From a virus: a stretch of 44,741 bases of DNA. A model generated the notes under the pieces. That model ran no database searches and was not told the DNA's origin. It was given only the letters and a program-made list of their open reading frames with translations. The translations under genes were made by a program, and so were the position numbers. The DNA lies in the IMG/VR virus record IMGVR_UViG_3300032235_000664, positions 1 through 44,741 of that record. One strand, written 5' to 3'. The stretch's first letter is position 1. Each line of letters begins with the position of its first letter. This document shows, piece by piece, positions 6,384 through 14,856 of this stretch.

Positions 6384-7142
6384 ATGAGCAATCAAAATCA
6401 AGTGGCGACTGTAAACGCACAACATCAAACTCAGCCAAGTATTTATTCAAGTGAGGAGGCTTACAACCGAGCCTACACTATGGCCAAACAGTTATGTACC
6501 TCAAGCATGGTCCCAAAGGACTACCAAAACAACATACCAAATACGATGGTAGCAATGGAAATGGCATACCGTACTGGCTCATCACCGCTGATGGTTATGC
6601 AGAATATGAATGTAATTCAGGGTCGCCCCTCTTGGTCGAGTGCCTTTATTATCGCGATGATAAATAGCTGTGGAAGATTCACTCCCTTACTTTTCAAGTA
6701 TCAAGACCACGGTATGAAAGTGGTAAGTTACGTCGAATCAATCGGGTATGGCCAGAATAGGCAAAAAACAAATAAGACTATCGAAGTACGCAATCATTCT
6801 TGTATTGCATACGCACATAATGCAAAAGGGGAATTAGTAGAAGGACCTGCAATATCTGTAGAAACGGCGGTTCAAGAGGGCTGGTATACTAAGAATGATT
6901 CTAAGTGGCCAACAATGACTAAGCTGATGTTGAGCTATCGAGCCGCCGCATTTTTTGGGAGGCTATATACGCCTGATATCCTTCAAGGAATGCATGCAGA
7001 AGAGGAGGTATATGACGCTCACGGAAAAACTACGCAATCAACAAACTCGGATGCCGCTGTCAGTATTCTAAATGACAAGCTGAGTTCTGAACAGCAGCCA
7101 CACTTCGAAAACGCTCATATCATTGATGAGGAAATAAAGTGA
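6384..7142 (+). CDS. recT: RecT-family single-strand annealing protein
   Basis: 252 residues with the RecT core: YNRAYTMAKQLCTSSMVPKD, MAYRTGSSPLMVMQNMNVIQ, RPSWSSAFIIAMINSCGRF, EGWYTKNDSKWPTMTKLM and SYRAAAFFGRLYTPDILQGM. RecT proteins anneal complementary single strands and promote strand exchange together with the RecE nuclease, which is encoded just upstream. The 3' end overlaps the next gene by GTGA, so translation is probably coupled. The C-terminal 40 residues are acidic and less conserved. Confidence 0.93.
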   Translation: MSNQNQVATVNAQHQTQPSIYSSEEAYNRAYTMAKQLCTSSMVPKDYQNNIPNTMVAMEMAYRTGSSPLMVMQNMNVIQGRPSWSSAFIIAMINSCGRFTPLLFKYQDHGMKVVSYVESIGYGQNRQKTNKTIEVRNHSCIAYAHNAKGELVEGPAISVETAVQEGWYTKNDSKWPTMTKLMLSYRAAAFFGRLYTPDILQGMHAEEEVYDAHGKTTQSTNSDAAVSILNDKLSSEQQPHFENAHIIDEEIK

Positions 7143-7351
7143 CGGACGCAAAGCTATTCATGACTCCGCATGAGTTGGCTGACAGGTACAATGGCAAGGT
7201 CACAATTCGAACACTCGCCAACTGGAGAAGCGCAGGAATATCTCCACCCTTTACGAAAGTTGGAGGCCGAATATTCTACAGGCTGGAAGACATTGAAAAA
7301 TGGGAACGAAACCGTACGGTTAATTCCACAAGCCAATATAGCAGAAAGTAA
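7139..7351 (+). CDS. Excisionase-like small HTH protein
   Basis: 70 residues from a GTG start that overlaps the recT stop (GTGA); an ATG 21 bases further in is the alternative. The sequence MTPHELADRYNGKVTIRTLA followed by NWRSAGISPPFTKVGGRIFY and RLEDIEKWE is the winged-helix HTH_17/AlpA/Xis pattern that binds DNA near att sites or promoters. It is the last gene of the recET operon and lies head-on against the integrase gene, separated only by a terminator. Control of integrase direction (excision) is therefore the likely role. Confidence 0.75.
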   Translation: MTDAKLFMTPHELADRYNGKVTIRTLANWRSAGISPPFTKVGGRIFYRLEDIEKWERNRTVNSTSQYSRK

Positions 7352-7354
7352 ACT

Positions 7355-7380
7355 AAACCCCCTTAAGTGGGGGTTTTTTT
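7355..7380 (+). terminator. Rho-independent terminator of the recET-xis operon
   Basis: An 8-bp stem AAACCCCC/GGGGGTTT with loop TTAAGT (7355-7376) is followed by more T residues. It sits between the convergent xis-like and integrase genes and may act in both directions. Confidence 0.85.
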
Positions 7381-7384
7381 ATTG

Positions 7385-8560
7385 TCACAATTTATTGAAA
7401 AACCAGCCCTCCCATTGAGCGAGCGCCGCCCTTTTTTCAGTAAGGTAGTCGTATCGGTCGTAGTGCTTTGAGCTGACATCTCCGCTGCTGTGATTCTGCA
7501 CCCTGTCGCGGTCGGTTTTGGATACTCCTGCAGCGCCCGAAAGAGTTTTCCATGTCCTCCTTAGATCGCGCGTTGTGAACGATTCGATTCCTGATTCGTA
7601 CACAAATGCTTTGCAAATCATGCGAAGGGTAGAGTCATCGGTTGGTTTGATTTCATTTTGGTAGGACGGAAAATACAAGCCGCTTCCCGTTCGCTTGCAC
7701 CAGGTGAGTCGACGAAGAACCTGAGCGCTGGCTGGAATCACGTGTTCGTTGCCCGTTTTTGTTTTAGGCCAATCAATGACCTTGACATTACGGTCAAGCA
7801 TGGAGGTATCGATTCGTAGGATTTCCTCCACGCGTTGACCCGTAAGAATGAGCAACTGCAACGCCACCAAATTACGAGGATCAGTGTTTCGATTGTAGTT
7901 ACGATTTCCGTGATGCAGCCATTTCCAGAACGCCACGAGCTCCTCTATGGAAAGCCATCGCGTGCCCTTTGTTTTTGGCTCTGTCGGAATCCCACTTGCA
8001 GGGTTTGCCGTGATGCCGAATCGCGCCTTCAATTCAGAGGCTGTACGATAATCGTTTTGCGATTTTAGCACCCAACCATAGCAGGCATGAATTGCCCCTC
8101 GCATGTGGTCAGCCATAGACGAAGCGCCACGTGCGTAAATTGGTCGGATAGCTTCCACGATATCAGATGTTGATACCTGTTTGGCAGGGGCGCTTTTTCC
8201 GATGACGTCAGCCATCCTAAACAGGGTGCGTCGAATCTCGTCCGTGCTACGCTTGCCCTGTGCTTCTAAGTGCGCTGTGTATTCCTCAATCAGCGCCGCT
8301 AGGGTTGCGCCTTTTTGCGGCCTGTTGAAAGGCACGCCCGACTTAAATTGCTCCCTAGCATCAGCCAATGACATATCTGGAAATGTTCCGATTTTTGCGG
8401 TCTTGCGTTTGCCATCAACCCACTTGACGGCATACCACTCTGGACGGACACCCTCTCGGATATTCAATGTGAGTCTGCCAGACCCACGTTTTCCACCGTC
8501 TGTCAAGACCTTGTTACAGCCAGCGCGGATTGCCGCGCGGATAGATGCATCAGTTAGCAT
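7385..8560 (-). CDS. int: Tyrosine integrase (P4/DUF4102-type)
   Basis: 391 residues. The N terminus (to about residue 75: VLTDGGKRGSGRL, IGTFPDMSLADAREQ) is the arm-binding DUF4102 domain. A core-binding SAM-like domain follows, then the catalytic domain with TGQRVEEIL (first Arg), RDLRRTWKT (box II) and VSSKHYDRYDYL, which contains the probable nucleophilic Tyr. Box II normally begins with His (HDLRRT); here that residue is Arg. The enzyme recombines attP with attB to integrate the phage. Its start faces an intergenic region holding a tRNA gene, the usual attP layout, and the excisionase-like gene converges on its 3' end. Confidence 0.92.
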   Translation of the reverse strand: MLTDASIRAAIRAGCNKVLTDGGKRGSGRLTLNIREGVRPEWYAVKWVDGKRKTAKIGTFPDMSLADAREQFKSGVPFNRPQKGATLAALIEEYTAHLEAQGKRSTDEIRRTLFRMADVIGKSAPAKQVSTSDIVEAIRPIYARGASSMADHMRGAIHACYGWVLKSQNDYRTASELKARFGITANPASGIPTEPKTKGTRWLSIEELVAFWKWLHHGNRNYNRNTDPRNLVALQLLILTGQRVEEILRIDTSMLDRNVKVIDWPKTKTGNEHVIPASAQVLRRLTWCKRTGSGLYFPSYQNEIKPTDDSTLRMICKAFVYESGIESFTTRDLRRTWKTLSGAAGVSKTDRDRVQNHSSGDVSSKHYDRYDYLTEKRAALAQWEGWFFNKL

Positions 8561-8795
8561 GTCACACCATCGGTTTTGCTGGCGGTTTGCCTTTCGGTTG
8601 GCCGCTCAGGATGTTGTCACGCTCAGGCTCGAAAAACGCGATTTTTTCAATGATTCTCGCGGCTTAGTCGTGACCTATCGTGACGTCCGATGATGATAGA
8701 AAATGGTAGCGGAGGAGTCAACCAATTTTGCAAGTAGTTGAAGACACAAGGATTATTCGCGCTACATCAATAATGCTATCGGTAACGCTGTAAAT
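8561..8795. other. Probable attP region upstream of the integrase
   Basis: No supported gene lies here. The region stands between the integrase start and the 3' end of the tRNA, the place where attP and the integrase promoter are expected. The core is likely within the tRNA T-arm and 3' end (about 8840-8880), but the core and arm sites cannot be fixed without the host genome. No clear TAnnTTTG box was found for int. Confidence 0.5.
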
Positions 8796-8818
8796 AACAA
8801 AACCCCTCTTTCGAGGGG
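8796..8818 (-). terminator. Terminator downstream of the late operon and tRNA
   Basis: On the minus strand a CCCCTC-GAAA-GAGGGG hairpin (8803-8818) is followed by TTTTGTT. It would stop the long leftward tail-gene transcript after the tRNA and before the integrase. Confidence 0.85.
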
Positions 8819-8855
8819 CTCTGTCAGAAGCAGGAATCGACACTGGAAAGGGTCG

Positions 8856-8927
8856 TAGCGGAGACAGGACTCGAACCTGTGGCCTCCTGATAATGAGTCA
8901 GGCGAGCTACCACTGCTCTACTCCGCA
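8856..8927 (-). tRNA. tRNA with anticodon CAU, initiator-like features
   Basis: 72 bases fold as a full cloverleaf: acceptor GCGGAG/CTCCGC, D stem GAGC/GCTC with GG in the loop, anticodon stem CCTGA/TCAGG with loop CTCATTA (anticodon CAU), a 5-base variable loop, T arm ACAGG-TTCGAGT-CCTGT and discriminator A. CCA is not encoded. Position 1:72 is an unpaired U-U, and pair 11:24 is A-U; both are initiator tRNA traits. The three G-C pairs next to the anticodon loop of true initiators are missing. It may be a diverged phage fMet tRNA, an elongator Met or Ile2 tRNA, or a tRNA captured at the attachment site. The stop codon of the 62-residue gene lies inside its 5' end. Confidence 0.85.
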
Positions 8928-9106
8928 ATCTTTTTTTGAACCCATTTTTTTCCATTCCATACCGGCCACTTTCCCTTAGTAGGTTTAGTCGGTTTCATCT
9001 CAGTTGCCATTGCTGGAACTAGGAATTTACCAAATTCAAGAGGTGAAGGTTGGCAATCAATCTCGCCGGTAAAAATCCCCTCATGATTGTATCCGTATGC
9101 TTTCAT
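8918..9106 (-). CDS. Small tail-fibre-associated protein
   Basis: 62 residues: MKAYGYNHEGIFTGEIDCQP followed by SPLEFGKFLVPAMATEM and a C-terminal WPVWNGKKWVQKKIAE. The start MKxYxYxxxGxFTGE and the W-N-G-K-K-W end resemble short phage proteins that follow tail fibre genes, which carry a chaperone or fibre-tip motif. It begins 3 bases after the collar-fibre stop. Its last codons and stop (TAG) overlap the tRNA by 10 bases. Confidence 0.65.
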   Translation of the reverse strand: MKAYGYNHEGIFTGEIDCQPSPLEFGKFLVPAMATEMKPTKPTKGKWPVWNGKKWVQKKIAE

Positions 9107-9109
9107 AGC

Positions 9110-10243
9110 TTAGAATTTAATAATAAAGTTCATTGCAATGTTTCGAGGACGCGTTTCAGTTCCACCCGTACTACCGGTATTTCCGATTGTAAATGTAGAC
9201 CCCGTTCCTGTCGGGTCACTACCAGTTGGTGTAATTGTCGCCCCTCTATATGTATGCGTGTGAGATTTCAACTCGTCAGCCTGATAAGAACCAAGAGTAC
9301 GTCCAGAATCGACACCTCTACCACCATCAAGACCTCTAATAAATTCACCGCGAAGGTCTGGAATATTGAAAGTTGTTGAGCCGTCACCAACTCCGTATGT
9401 AGTTCCAATAGCTGAAAATAGATCGGAATATATAGTTCTTGATAATGCCGCTCCGTTACACGTAAGATATCCGTCTGGTGCGGATGCTCCAGCAAATGCG
9501 CTTACACTACCTGCAGGAACATGTCCACGTCCGTAAACGTCTTTAATTCCTTTTCCAATTGGAAGGGCATAGGTATAAGAACCCGAACCTTGCCAAGAAA
9601 TAGAGGCTATGATTACGCGTACCTGAACAACCCAAGCTGAACCGTTCCACTTGTAAAGCTTTTCGTCCTTCAATGAATACCAATAACCAGTCGTACTAGG
9701 CGTGTTGTAGGAAATTACAACAGAGGTAGTACTGGTATCAAGACCAAAACTTACGGCTACAGTTGTTTCATCGTACTCGGCATATAGTAATCCAGCAGTG
9801 TTACTTCCTGAATTTATTTCCTGATTAGCGGATACAATTCCGTAATAAACAATTGGCCCATTTGCATCGTACCCCTTTGAAAATCCGATAACCAAAGGAG
9901 ATGTTGCGTTAGCTGTGATACTCACTCGATTGAGAATCGGAGACGTTGTTATTTTCGCAACTGCCAAAAAATCAAATATGTTATTAGTCAGCGCGGACGT
10001 TACAACTCCCTGTTTTACCAGTGATCCTGCGCCCTTTAATCTTGATAGAATTGACGCTGTTGCCTCAAGGTTCTCGACCCTTGTCTCATGGTCGTCTGTT
10101 GCGGCCTTCAAAAAAGAAGTTCTGTTTGCCAGCTGTTTTCCCTGCTGGTTTGAAATACCGTCAACGCCACCAAGAACGGGGTCGGTGACTTCTATCTGAT
10201 ATATACCTGCTTCCCAGGTTGCTGATTCGGGTAGATTTGCCAT
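9110..10243 (-). CDS. Tail fibre with phage collar domain
   Basis: 377 residues. The N terminus (GIYQIEVTDPVLGGVDGISN) resembles P2 gpH-type fibre attachment domains. A phage tail collar domain follows at about residues 243-310 (GSVSAFAGASAPDGYLTCNG, YGVGDGSTTFNIPDLRGEFI). The C terminus has the HTHTYRG and TGSTGGTETRPRNIAMNFII pattern of receptor-binding fibre ends. It would form a trimeric fibre on the baseplate and recognise the cell surface. It is encoded after gpI and a small conserved fibre-linked protein, as in P2-like phages. Confidence 0.87.
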   Translation of the reverse strand: MANLPESATWEAGIYQIEVTDPVLGGVDGISNQQGKQLANRTSFLKAATDDHETRVENLEATASILSRLKGAGSLVKQGVVTSALTNNIFDFLAVAKITTSPILNRVSITANATSPLVIGFSKGYDANGPIVYYGIVSANQEINSGSNTAGLLYAEYDETTVAVSFGLDTSTTSVVISYNTPSTTGYWYSLKDEKLYKWNGSAWVVQVRVIIASISWQGSGSYTYALPIGKGIKDVYGRGHVPAGSVSAFAGASAPDGYLTCNGAALSRTIYSDLFSAIGTTYGVGDGSTTFNIPDLRGEFIRGLDGGRGVDSGRTLGSYQADELKSHTHTYRGATITPTGSDPTGTGSTFTIGNTGSTGGTETRPRNIAMNFIIKF

Positions 10244-10254
10244 TTTTTATATGT

Positions 10255-10686
10255 TTAAAAAGTTATTTTCCAGCTTCCGGTCAAACGTATTTCTGCGGTC
10301 TTGTTGATTGGATTTCTCACAAGCCTGCTAAATAGCGTCTCATCCAAAGTGTACAGCCCAAATTCTCTGATTGTCACTCCATTATTTTCACTCAGCTCAA
10401 GAGCATAATCAAATATAACAGCCGTTCCCGAGTAGGAAACACCGTCAAGTGCTTTCGGAAAAACGTTCTCAAGGTCTGTATCTGTTCCGGATGTCGCAGC
10501 GTTTGACGTTCCAAAACCAATGTAAGCGACACGCTTATTTTCATCTGCGGAGCCAAGCAGAGCCGCAAGTGACTGCTTTCCAAGATTCACGATAAGGTTT
10601 TTATCGGTGATTCTCTCAAGGAGTTTCCCGTCTTTGTTCCAAATTTCGAGGGTCATTTCTCCCCTCGCTGAAATTACTTCGTTCAT
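10255..10686 (-). CDS. Conserved tail-fibre-region protein
   Basis: 143 residues with the recognisable pattern IGFGTSNAATSGTDTDLENV, GVSYSGTAVIFDYALELSEN, NGVTIREFGLYTLDETLFSR and KTAEIRLTGSWKITF. I recall this pattern from small proteins next to the fibre genes of many tailed phages. Its molecular role is not established; a fibre connector or baseplate accessory is plausible. Its start overlaps the gpI stop by one base, and the collar fibre follows 11 bases later. Confidence 0.7.
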   Translation of the reverse strand: MNEVISARGEMTLEIWNKDGKLLERITDKNLIVNLGKQSLAALLGSADENKRVAYIGFGTSNAATSGTDTDLENVFPKALDGVSYSGTAVIFDYALELSENNGVTIREFGLYTLDETLFSRLVRNPINKTAEIRLTGSWKITF

Positions 10687-11390
10687 CAGTTCAGTATTTG
10701 TGTTGTAAGCGATTCAGTCACGACACCGTGCGTGATTTGTCCGCCGTAAATATAAACGTTATTGTGGTAATATCCAAGTGCCTCGGAAATTCCAGCCTCG
10801 ATATTAACCTCAAGTTCCTCTGTTATGTCTGTTACATATTCTGTCAAGTTGCTAATATAAGATACGTCTCGCAACCTAGAACGTACATTTTTATACTCTA
10901 AAATCAACTTAACCGCATCAGCTGCTGTATCCGCAGTTACGCCCATATCATTTCCGAGGTCAATTTTTACACGAAAATCGGCCCAGTGTCCTGGTCCATA
11001 TATCTGCGATCCATTGTGAGTGAACAATCCGTTATAGTAAATTGGATTTACAAGCCTCTCCTCAATGACAGCGTTGTAATACCCTATCGCTCTAAGTGCC
11101 TCCTTGATACTCCAAGGCGTGCCCTTATACCGGTGCAGCTCAACAGCTCGCTTTATTACGTTTCGTTTTTCCTGCTCTGTCTGAGCGAGTCCGTATCCTT
11201 TGTATCCAAGAACGTCAAATTGCGCCGCCAATGATGGCAATGCGGAAACGTCCACCGTGTCAATTAAATAGATTAAAACGGATTCAACGTCGAGGTTTGC
11301 TAGTCGCTCCTCAACCATTTCATCGAACGCCGAAAGGTGTTCAATTGACGATATTCCAGACGCGAGTATATTATCCATCCGTAGAACCAA
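10686..11390 (-). CDS. Baseplate protein, P2 gpI-like
   Basis: 234 residues beginning near the P2 gpI pattern (LASGISSIEHLSAFDEMVEE, then IDTVDVSALPSLAAQFDVLG). AVELHRYKGTPWSIKEALRA is the strong family signature of tail protein I. Protein I works with J to form the wedge part of the contractile baseplate. ATG at 11390 overlaps the gpJ stop by 20 bases; MDNILASG (start 11378) is an alternative. The order W-J-I-fibre is as in P2. Confidence 0.87.
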   Translation of the reverse strand: MVLRMDNILASGISSIEHLSAFDEMVEERLANLDVESVLIYLIDTVDVSALPSLAAQFDVLGYKGYGLAQTEQEKRNVIKRAVELHRYKGTPWSIKEALRAIGYYNAVIEERLVNPIYYNGLFTHNGSQIYGPGHWADFRVKIDLGNDMGVTADTAADAVKLILEYKNVRSRLRDVSYISNLTEYVTDITEELEVNIEAGISEALGYYHNNVYIYGGQITHGVVTESLTTQILN

Positions 11391-12489
11391 TAATGTTAAC
11401 AGTCACACTGTTGCAATAGGCAAACTCAGTGTTGCTTATAATAATATCTGCTAATGGAGAGACAACTGAAACGTCGTACACTCCCGTAATAACTGACTGC
11501 GCAATAATCTGCGAGAGTTTTACATCCTGCCCCAACGTTTGACGTTTAGACAAAACGAACGCATTGAGCTTAGTTGTAATATCTGCTTGCGTAACTGTAG
11601 GGTCGGCATCCGTGAAAATTGTTACGTCAATTTCTATGTCGTAGTCAATTCTAGAAGGTGAGTATACGTTGACCAAATCAGTCAGCGGTCTAACCTTCTC
11701 ATCGTTGCAAGCCGCTAAAACAGCATTCAAAACAGTTGAAGGGGTGACAGACCCGTCTTCCATTAATGGAAAGATATTCACCTCACCAGGCGATGATGCT
11801 GGAACATCGTTTGGTCCTAGAACTGAAACGTCAATAATTGACGGTGACGCAGAAAGAGCAAAATACTCGTATGCACCACGACTGCCAGCGTTTGAGAACG
11901 TGGAAGGGGCAAGTTTAATTCGCTCTCTTAATGCCTCATCACTCTCAATAGCTGCACCTCCACCACTTACGGTTGTGTTTGTAGCAGAGGAAACAAACGC
12001 CAACGGATCAAGAATTTCTTCAACCGTTCCCAACGCGTAATTGTTTGCTGCTGTTCCCGTTGTGATGCTATTTGCCGTAACTGTCGACGTTGTCACGCCT
12101 GGCGCGACTATCGTATCATTGGCAACCGCAAAAACGGCAAGGTTGTCAACACTTGCCACGCGTGTACCGGCTGGAATGGTAACTCCACCATGTCCAGAAA
12201 CTAGTGTGAACTCGAGCTCCACCGATGCGGACGACGCAGCCAATCGGGTAACACCAACAAGTCTGCCTAGCTCGTCTAGAACCGGAGCGTTTGAAAATTC
12301 AACAAGGTTCTGCAATGCAGCATATTGAATTTTGTTTCGGATAATTGCCTCGCGATAAGCAAAGGCGTTGATGAGTAGCCTCTCAACTTGAGCTGGCTGC
12401 AACGTGCGACCTGTTCGCTGCTCATAGTCAGCGACCATTTCAGTCACAATAATGTTGACGTCTCTCTCTATAAAATCAGGCGTTGCCAT
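11371..12489 (-). CDS. Baseplate J-like protein
   Basis: 372 residues of the baseplate J family. The N terminus carries the QVERLLINAFAYREAIIRNK motif, followed by ARLAASSASV-type beta segments, AGTRVASVDN, SGGGAAIESDEALRERIKLA and the AGSRGAYEYFALSASPSIID motif, all standard for gpJ/gp47 proteins. It forms the outer baseplate wedge that links hub and fibres. The start overlaps the gpW stop by 14 bases, indicating translational coupling. Confidence 0.92.
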   Translation of the reverse strand: MATPDFIERDVNIIVTEMVADYEQRTGRTLQPAQVERLLINAFAYREAIIRNKIQYAALQNLVEFSNAPVLDELGRLVGVTRLAASSASVELEFTLVSGHGGVTIPAGTRVASVDNLAVFAVANDTIVAPGVTTSTVTANSITTGTAANNYALGTVEEILDPLAFVSSATNTTVSGGGAAIESDEALRERIKLAPSTFSNAGSRGAYEYFALSASPSIIDVSVLGPNDVPASSPGEVNIFPLMEDGSVTPSTVLNAVLAACNDEKVRPLTDLVNVYSPSRIDYDIEIDVTIFTDADPTVTQADITTKLNAFVLSKRQTLGQDVKLSQIIAQSVITGVYDVSVVSPLADIIISNTEFAYCNSVTVNIIGSTDG

Positions 12490-12838
12490 AGCTTACTGTC
12501 GTTGTTTGGGTAGAATTGGCAAACTGCCATTCAATTGAGAATGTCAGATGCGCTTCCTCTACGCTGTGCAATATACTAATTATTTTTACGCGCGGCTCAT
12601 ATTTTTGAATCGCTGCGAGAATTTCTTTTTTCATGTTTGGAACAGCGATGTTCACAGGCTTATCAATATAGTCGTACACGCCACATCCAAAGTCAGGACG
12701 TAGTGGGTCTGTACCCTTTTGTGTAACCATAATAATGTACACGCACTGCTGAATGTCGGCAAAGCTCTGAACAACCTCTCCAGGTGATTGAAGGCTAAGC
12801 GACCAGTCTTGCGATGTGATATCTTGTAGTGTTGCCAT
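12476..12838 (-). CDS. Baseplate wedge protein, gpW/gp25-like
   Basis: 120 residues with the GPW_gp25 signature: QCVYIIMVTQKGTDPLRPDF, then GCGVYDYIDKPVN and an acidic beta-rich end. The family is the conserved baseplate wedge component related to a T4 gp25-like lysozyme fold without activity. It is located between spike V and wedge J in P2 order. Confidence 0.92.
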   Translation of the reverse strand: MATLQDITSQDWSLSLQSPGEVVQSFADIQQCVYIIMVTQKGTDPLRPDFGCGVYDYIDKPVNIAVPNMKKEILAAIQKYEPRVKIISILHSVEEAHLTFSIEWQFANSTQTTTVSYGNA

Positions 12839-12847
12839 TTAATAATT

Positions 12848-13468
12848 TTATGTGCCAGGTGTTGGAGGTGATGGAGAACCAGGTGCCGCAGTTGGGTGCA
12901 TGTGAGTAATTAAATGAACAGCAGTCAATGGAGTAACATTATTTGCGACAACGTCTCCAATTGCTTCGACGCTTCCTTGCGTCTCAATATTTCCTGTTGC
13001 ACTTACTCCCCCTTGAATGTTTACGTCTCCCGTAAACGTCGCCGTTGGCGTGTCAACAGTAACTTGTCCAGACGCAGTCACAGACGCATTTACGCATTGA
13101 ATAATAACATCACCAACACACTCAACCGTCAAAGTACTACTTGAGCGATCATACTTAATCACAGTCCCGTCTGAAAATGTCTTGGCCTCAACGTCCTTGT
13201 TGCCTATCGGAGGGGCGTTATTGTCGTCGTAAATTGCACCTACAATAACGCCGTCCTCAATATGCTCGTCCATCATGCAGGCCACAAAGTCACCTACATC
13301 GTACCAAGACTCATGCTTGTTTTGTTGACTGGATTTTACCACCATAGGAAGCCAATCGGAAACGATTCCGTCCTCCTCAAAATGGACACGTGCGCGTCCT
13401 TTTGCGGCATCTATTTCAGTGATATTTCCAAATCTGAGCATGCTCAAATATACAATGTTTTTTAACAA
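12848..13468 (-). CDS. Baseplate spike protein, P2 gpV-like
   Basis: 206 residues (197 if the ATG at 13441, MLRFGNITE, is the start; the longer start overlaps gene D by 7 bases). The N-terminal OB-fold segment has GRARVHFEEDGIVSDWLPMV and YDVGDFVACMMDEHIEDGVI, as in gpV/gp45. The C-terminal half is a beta-helix of short repeats (VSATGNIETQGSVEAIGDVV) ending in LITHMHPTAAPGSPSP. The His-x-His there is the metal-binding apex expected in membrane-piercing spikes. The trimer would puncture the outer membrane when the tail contracts. Confidence 0.9.
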   Translation of the reverse strand: MLKNIVYLSMLRFGNITEIDAAKGRARVHFEEDGIVSDWLPMVVKSSQQNKHESWYDVGDFVACMMDEHIEDGVIVGAIYDDNNAPPIGNKDVEAKTFSDGTVIKYDRSSSTLTVECVGDVIIQCVNASVTASGQVTVDTPTATFTGDVNIQGGVSATGNIETQGSVEAIGDVVANNVTPLTAVHLITHMHPTAAPGSPSPPTPGT

Positions 13469-14856
13469 GTTGGTTCTTTTGCAGAAACAAATTCCGTTCT
13501 GCGATTTTTTTGCTTACCTGCAGCAGTAGAATTAGACGCTCTAGGTTCTTTTTCTCCATATCCTTTTGCAATAAGTCTTGTCGCTAATATCCCTTTTGAT
13601 ACCATATAATCTACAACCGCCTTGGCTCTGTTCTCTGAAAGTGTTTGATTGTACGCGTCTCCAGAGTCGCTATCTGTATGCCCTCCAACTTCAATAATTT
13701 CGTTTACGTTTTCCTTCATAAACGTTATTACCTTCTCGATTTCAGGATATCCTTCGGGACGTAACACATAGCTAGCCGTGTCAAATAAAACCTCTCCAAT
13801 AATAGCACGAGTACCTTTTCCATTTCCGGGCTTAATAAGCTTAGCTTCAATGTCGGTAGTGTATCCACCTGAACGGTCAATCTTGTGCGTAGATTTTAGG
13901 ACGTTCCACACGCCAGATAAACGCCCCATACCCGTCAAAGTAAAATTGTTTCCAGCAACGAAATAGGGGTTTCCAATCAGCGCGAACGAGCCCTCCTTCT
14001 CTTTTGAGTTTGCCTTGTGTAGTTTAGCTCTTGCCTTTTTTTCAGCCTGGCTCTTGTCCTCAGCCTTTACACGAACCTCAAGGGTGTCCTCTGACTTAGT
14101 ATCAGGGCCTCCTCCACTACCACCGTACATAAACTTTGTGGGAACGTTAGATTCAACAACCTTATTCTGCTTAGACGATTTATGTTTTACAACGGCCTCT
14201 TTGTACACGGCCGTTGCTTTGTCCTTGACGCTATAAGACATCAAGTTTTTACGATCTATCTCGCCAGATGGCTCTGTTTTTTCGATGTCGTAAATTGATG
14301 AAAACACAAGATTTGTGTCCCTCAAAGAGAACATTATTCCGTAGTCGTCAGCAACGCGTTTTAGAAATGCCAAATCTGTTTCTCTCGACTGTGTAATACG
14401 GTCGATTTTAATGTCATCCAACGCCTGCTTATCCGAGTTATTGTCAACTACTTTGTATCCGTACTTGTTTGCAATCTCATTGGCAATCTGTCTGAGAGTT
14501 TGCTTCTCGTATGCCTTTGAATTTTTGGTGCGCACAGGACTACTGATGCTCGACGCCAAAGCGCGAATTGACACAACATCAGGAGGCCCCGACATTTCAA
14601 TCTCATCAACAGTAAACTTACCGCAATCTAGCATGTCATGATCGTAACCAATATACATCTGAACCTTGTCACCTTTTTCGGGCATCCAAGGACATCGCCA
14701 GAGTCCGTCAGTATCCTCAACAGAAAAACTCATTTCATCAGATTCATCGGACGTATTATCGGTATATTCAACCGATAACAAATATTTTGAAATGTCTTGA
14801 GTTATATCCTTGCCAGCATAAATGATTTTAACGCGAGGCTGTATTACTGTTTCCAT
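13462..14856 (-). CDS. Tail hub protein gpD fused to an OmpA-like domain
   Basis: 464 residues, longer than the roughly 330-390 usual for gpD. Residues 1 to about 340 match tail protein D/hub: IIYAGKDITQDISKYLLSVE, WMPEKGDKVQMYIGY, RQIANEIANKYGYKV, RETDLAFLKRVADDYGI and FTLTGMGRLSGVWNVLKSTH. Residues from about 350 to the end form an OmpA/MotB peptidoglycan-binding domain: VLFDTASYVLRPEG, EVGGHTDSDSGDAYNQTLSE, NRAKAVVDYMVSKGI and KQKNRRTEF. The fusion suggests that the hub grips peptidoglycan after contraction. It overlaps X upstream and V downstream. Confidence 0.9.
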   Translation of the reverse strand: METVIQPRVKIIYAGKDITQDISKYLLSVEYTDNTSDESDEMSFSVEDTDGLWRCPWMPEKGDKVQMYIGYDHDMLDCGKFTVDEIEMSGPPDVVSIRALASSISSPVRTKNSKAYEKQTLRQIANEIANKYGYKVVDNNSDKQALDDIKIDRITQSRETDLAFLKRVADDYGIMFSLRDTNLVFSSIYDIEKTEPSGEIDRKNLMSYSVKDKATAVYKEAVVKHKSSKQNKVVESNVPTKFMYGGSGGGPDTKSEDTLEVRVKAEDKSQAEKKARAKLHKANSKEKEGSFALIGNPYFVAGNNFTLTGMGRLSGVWNVLKSTHKIDRSGGYTTDIEAKLIKPGNGKGTRAIIGEVLFDTASYVLRPEGYPEIEKVITFMKENVNEIIEVGGHTDSDSGDAYNQTLSENRAKAVVDYMVSKGILATRLIAKGYGEKEPRASNSTAAGKQKNRRTEFVSAKEPTC

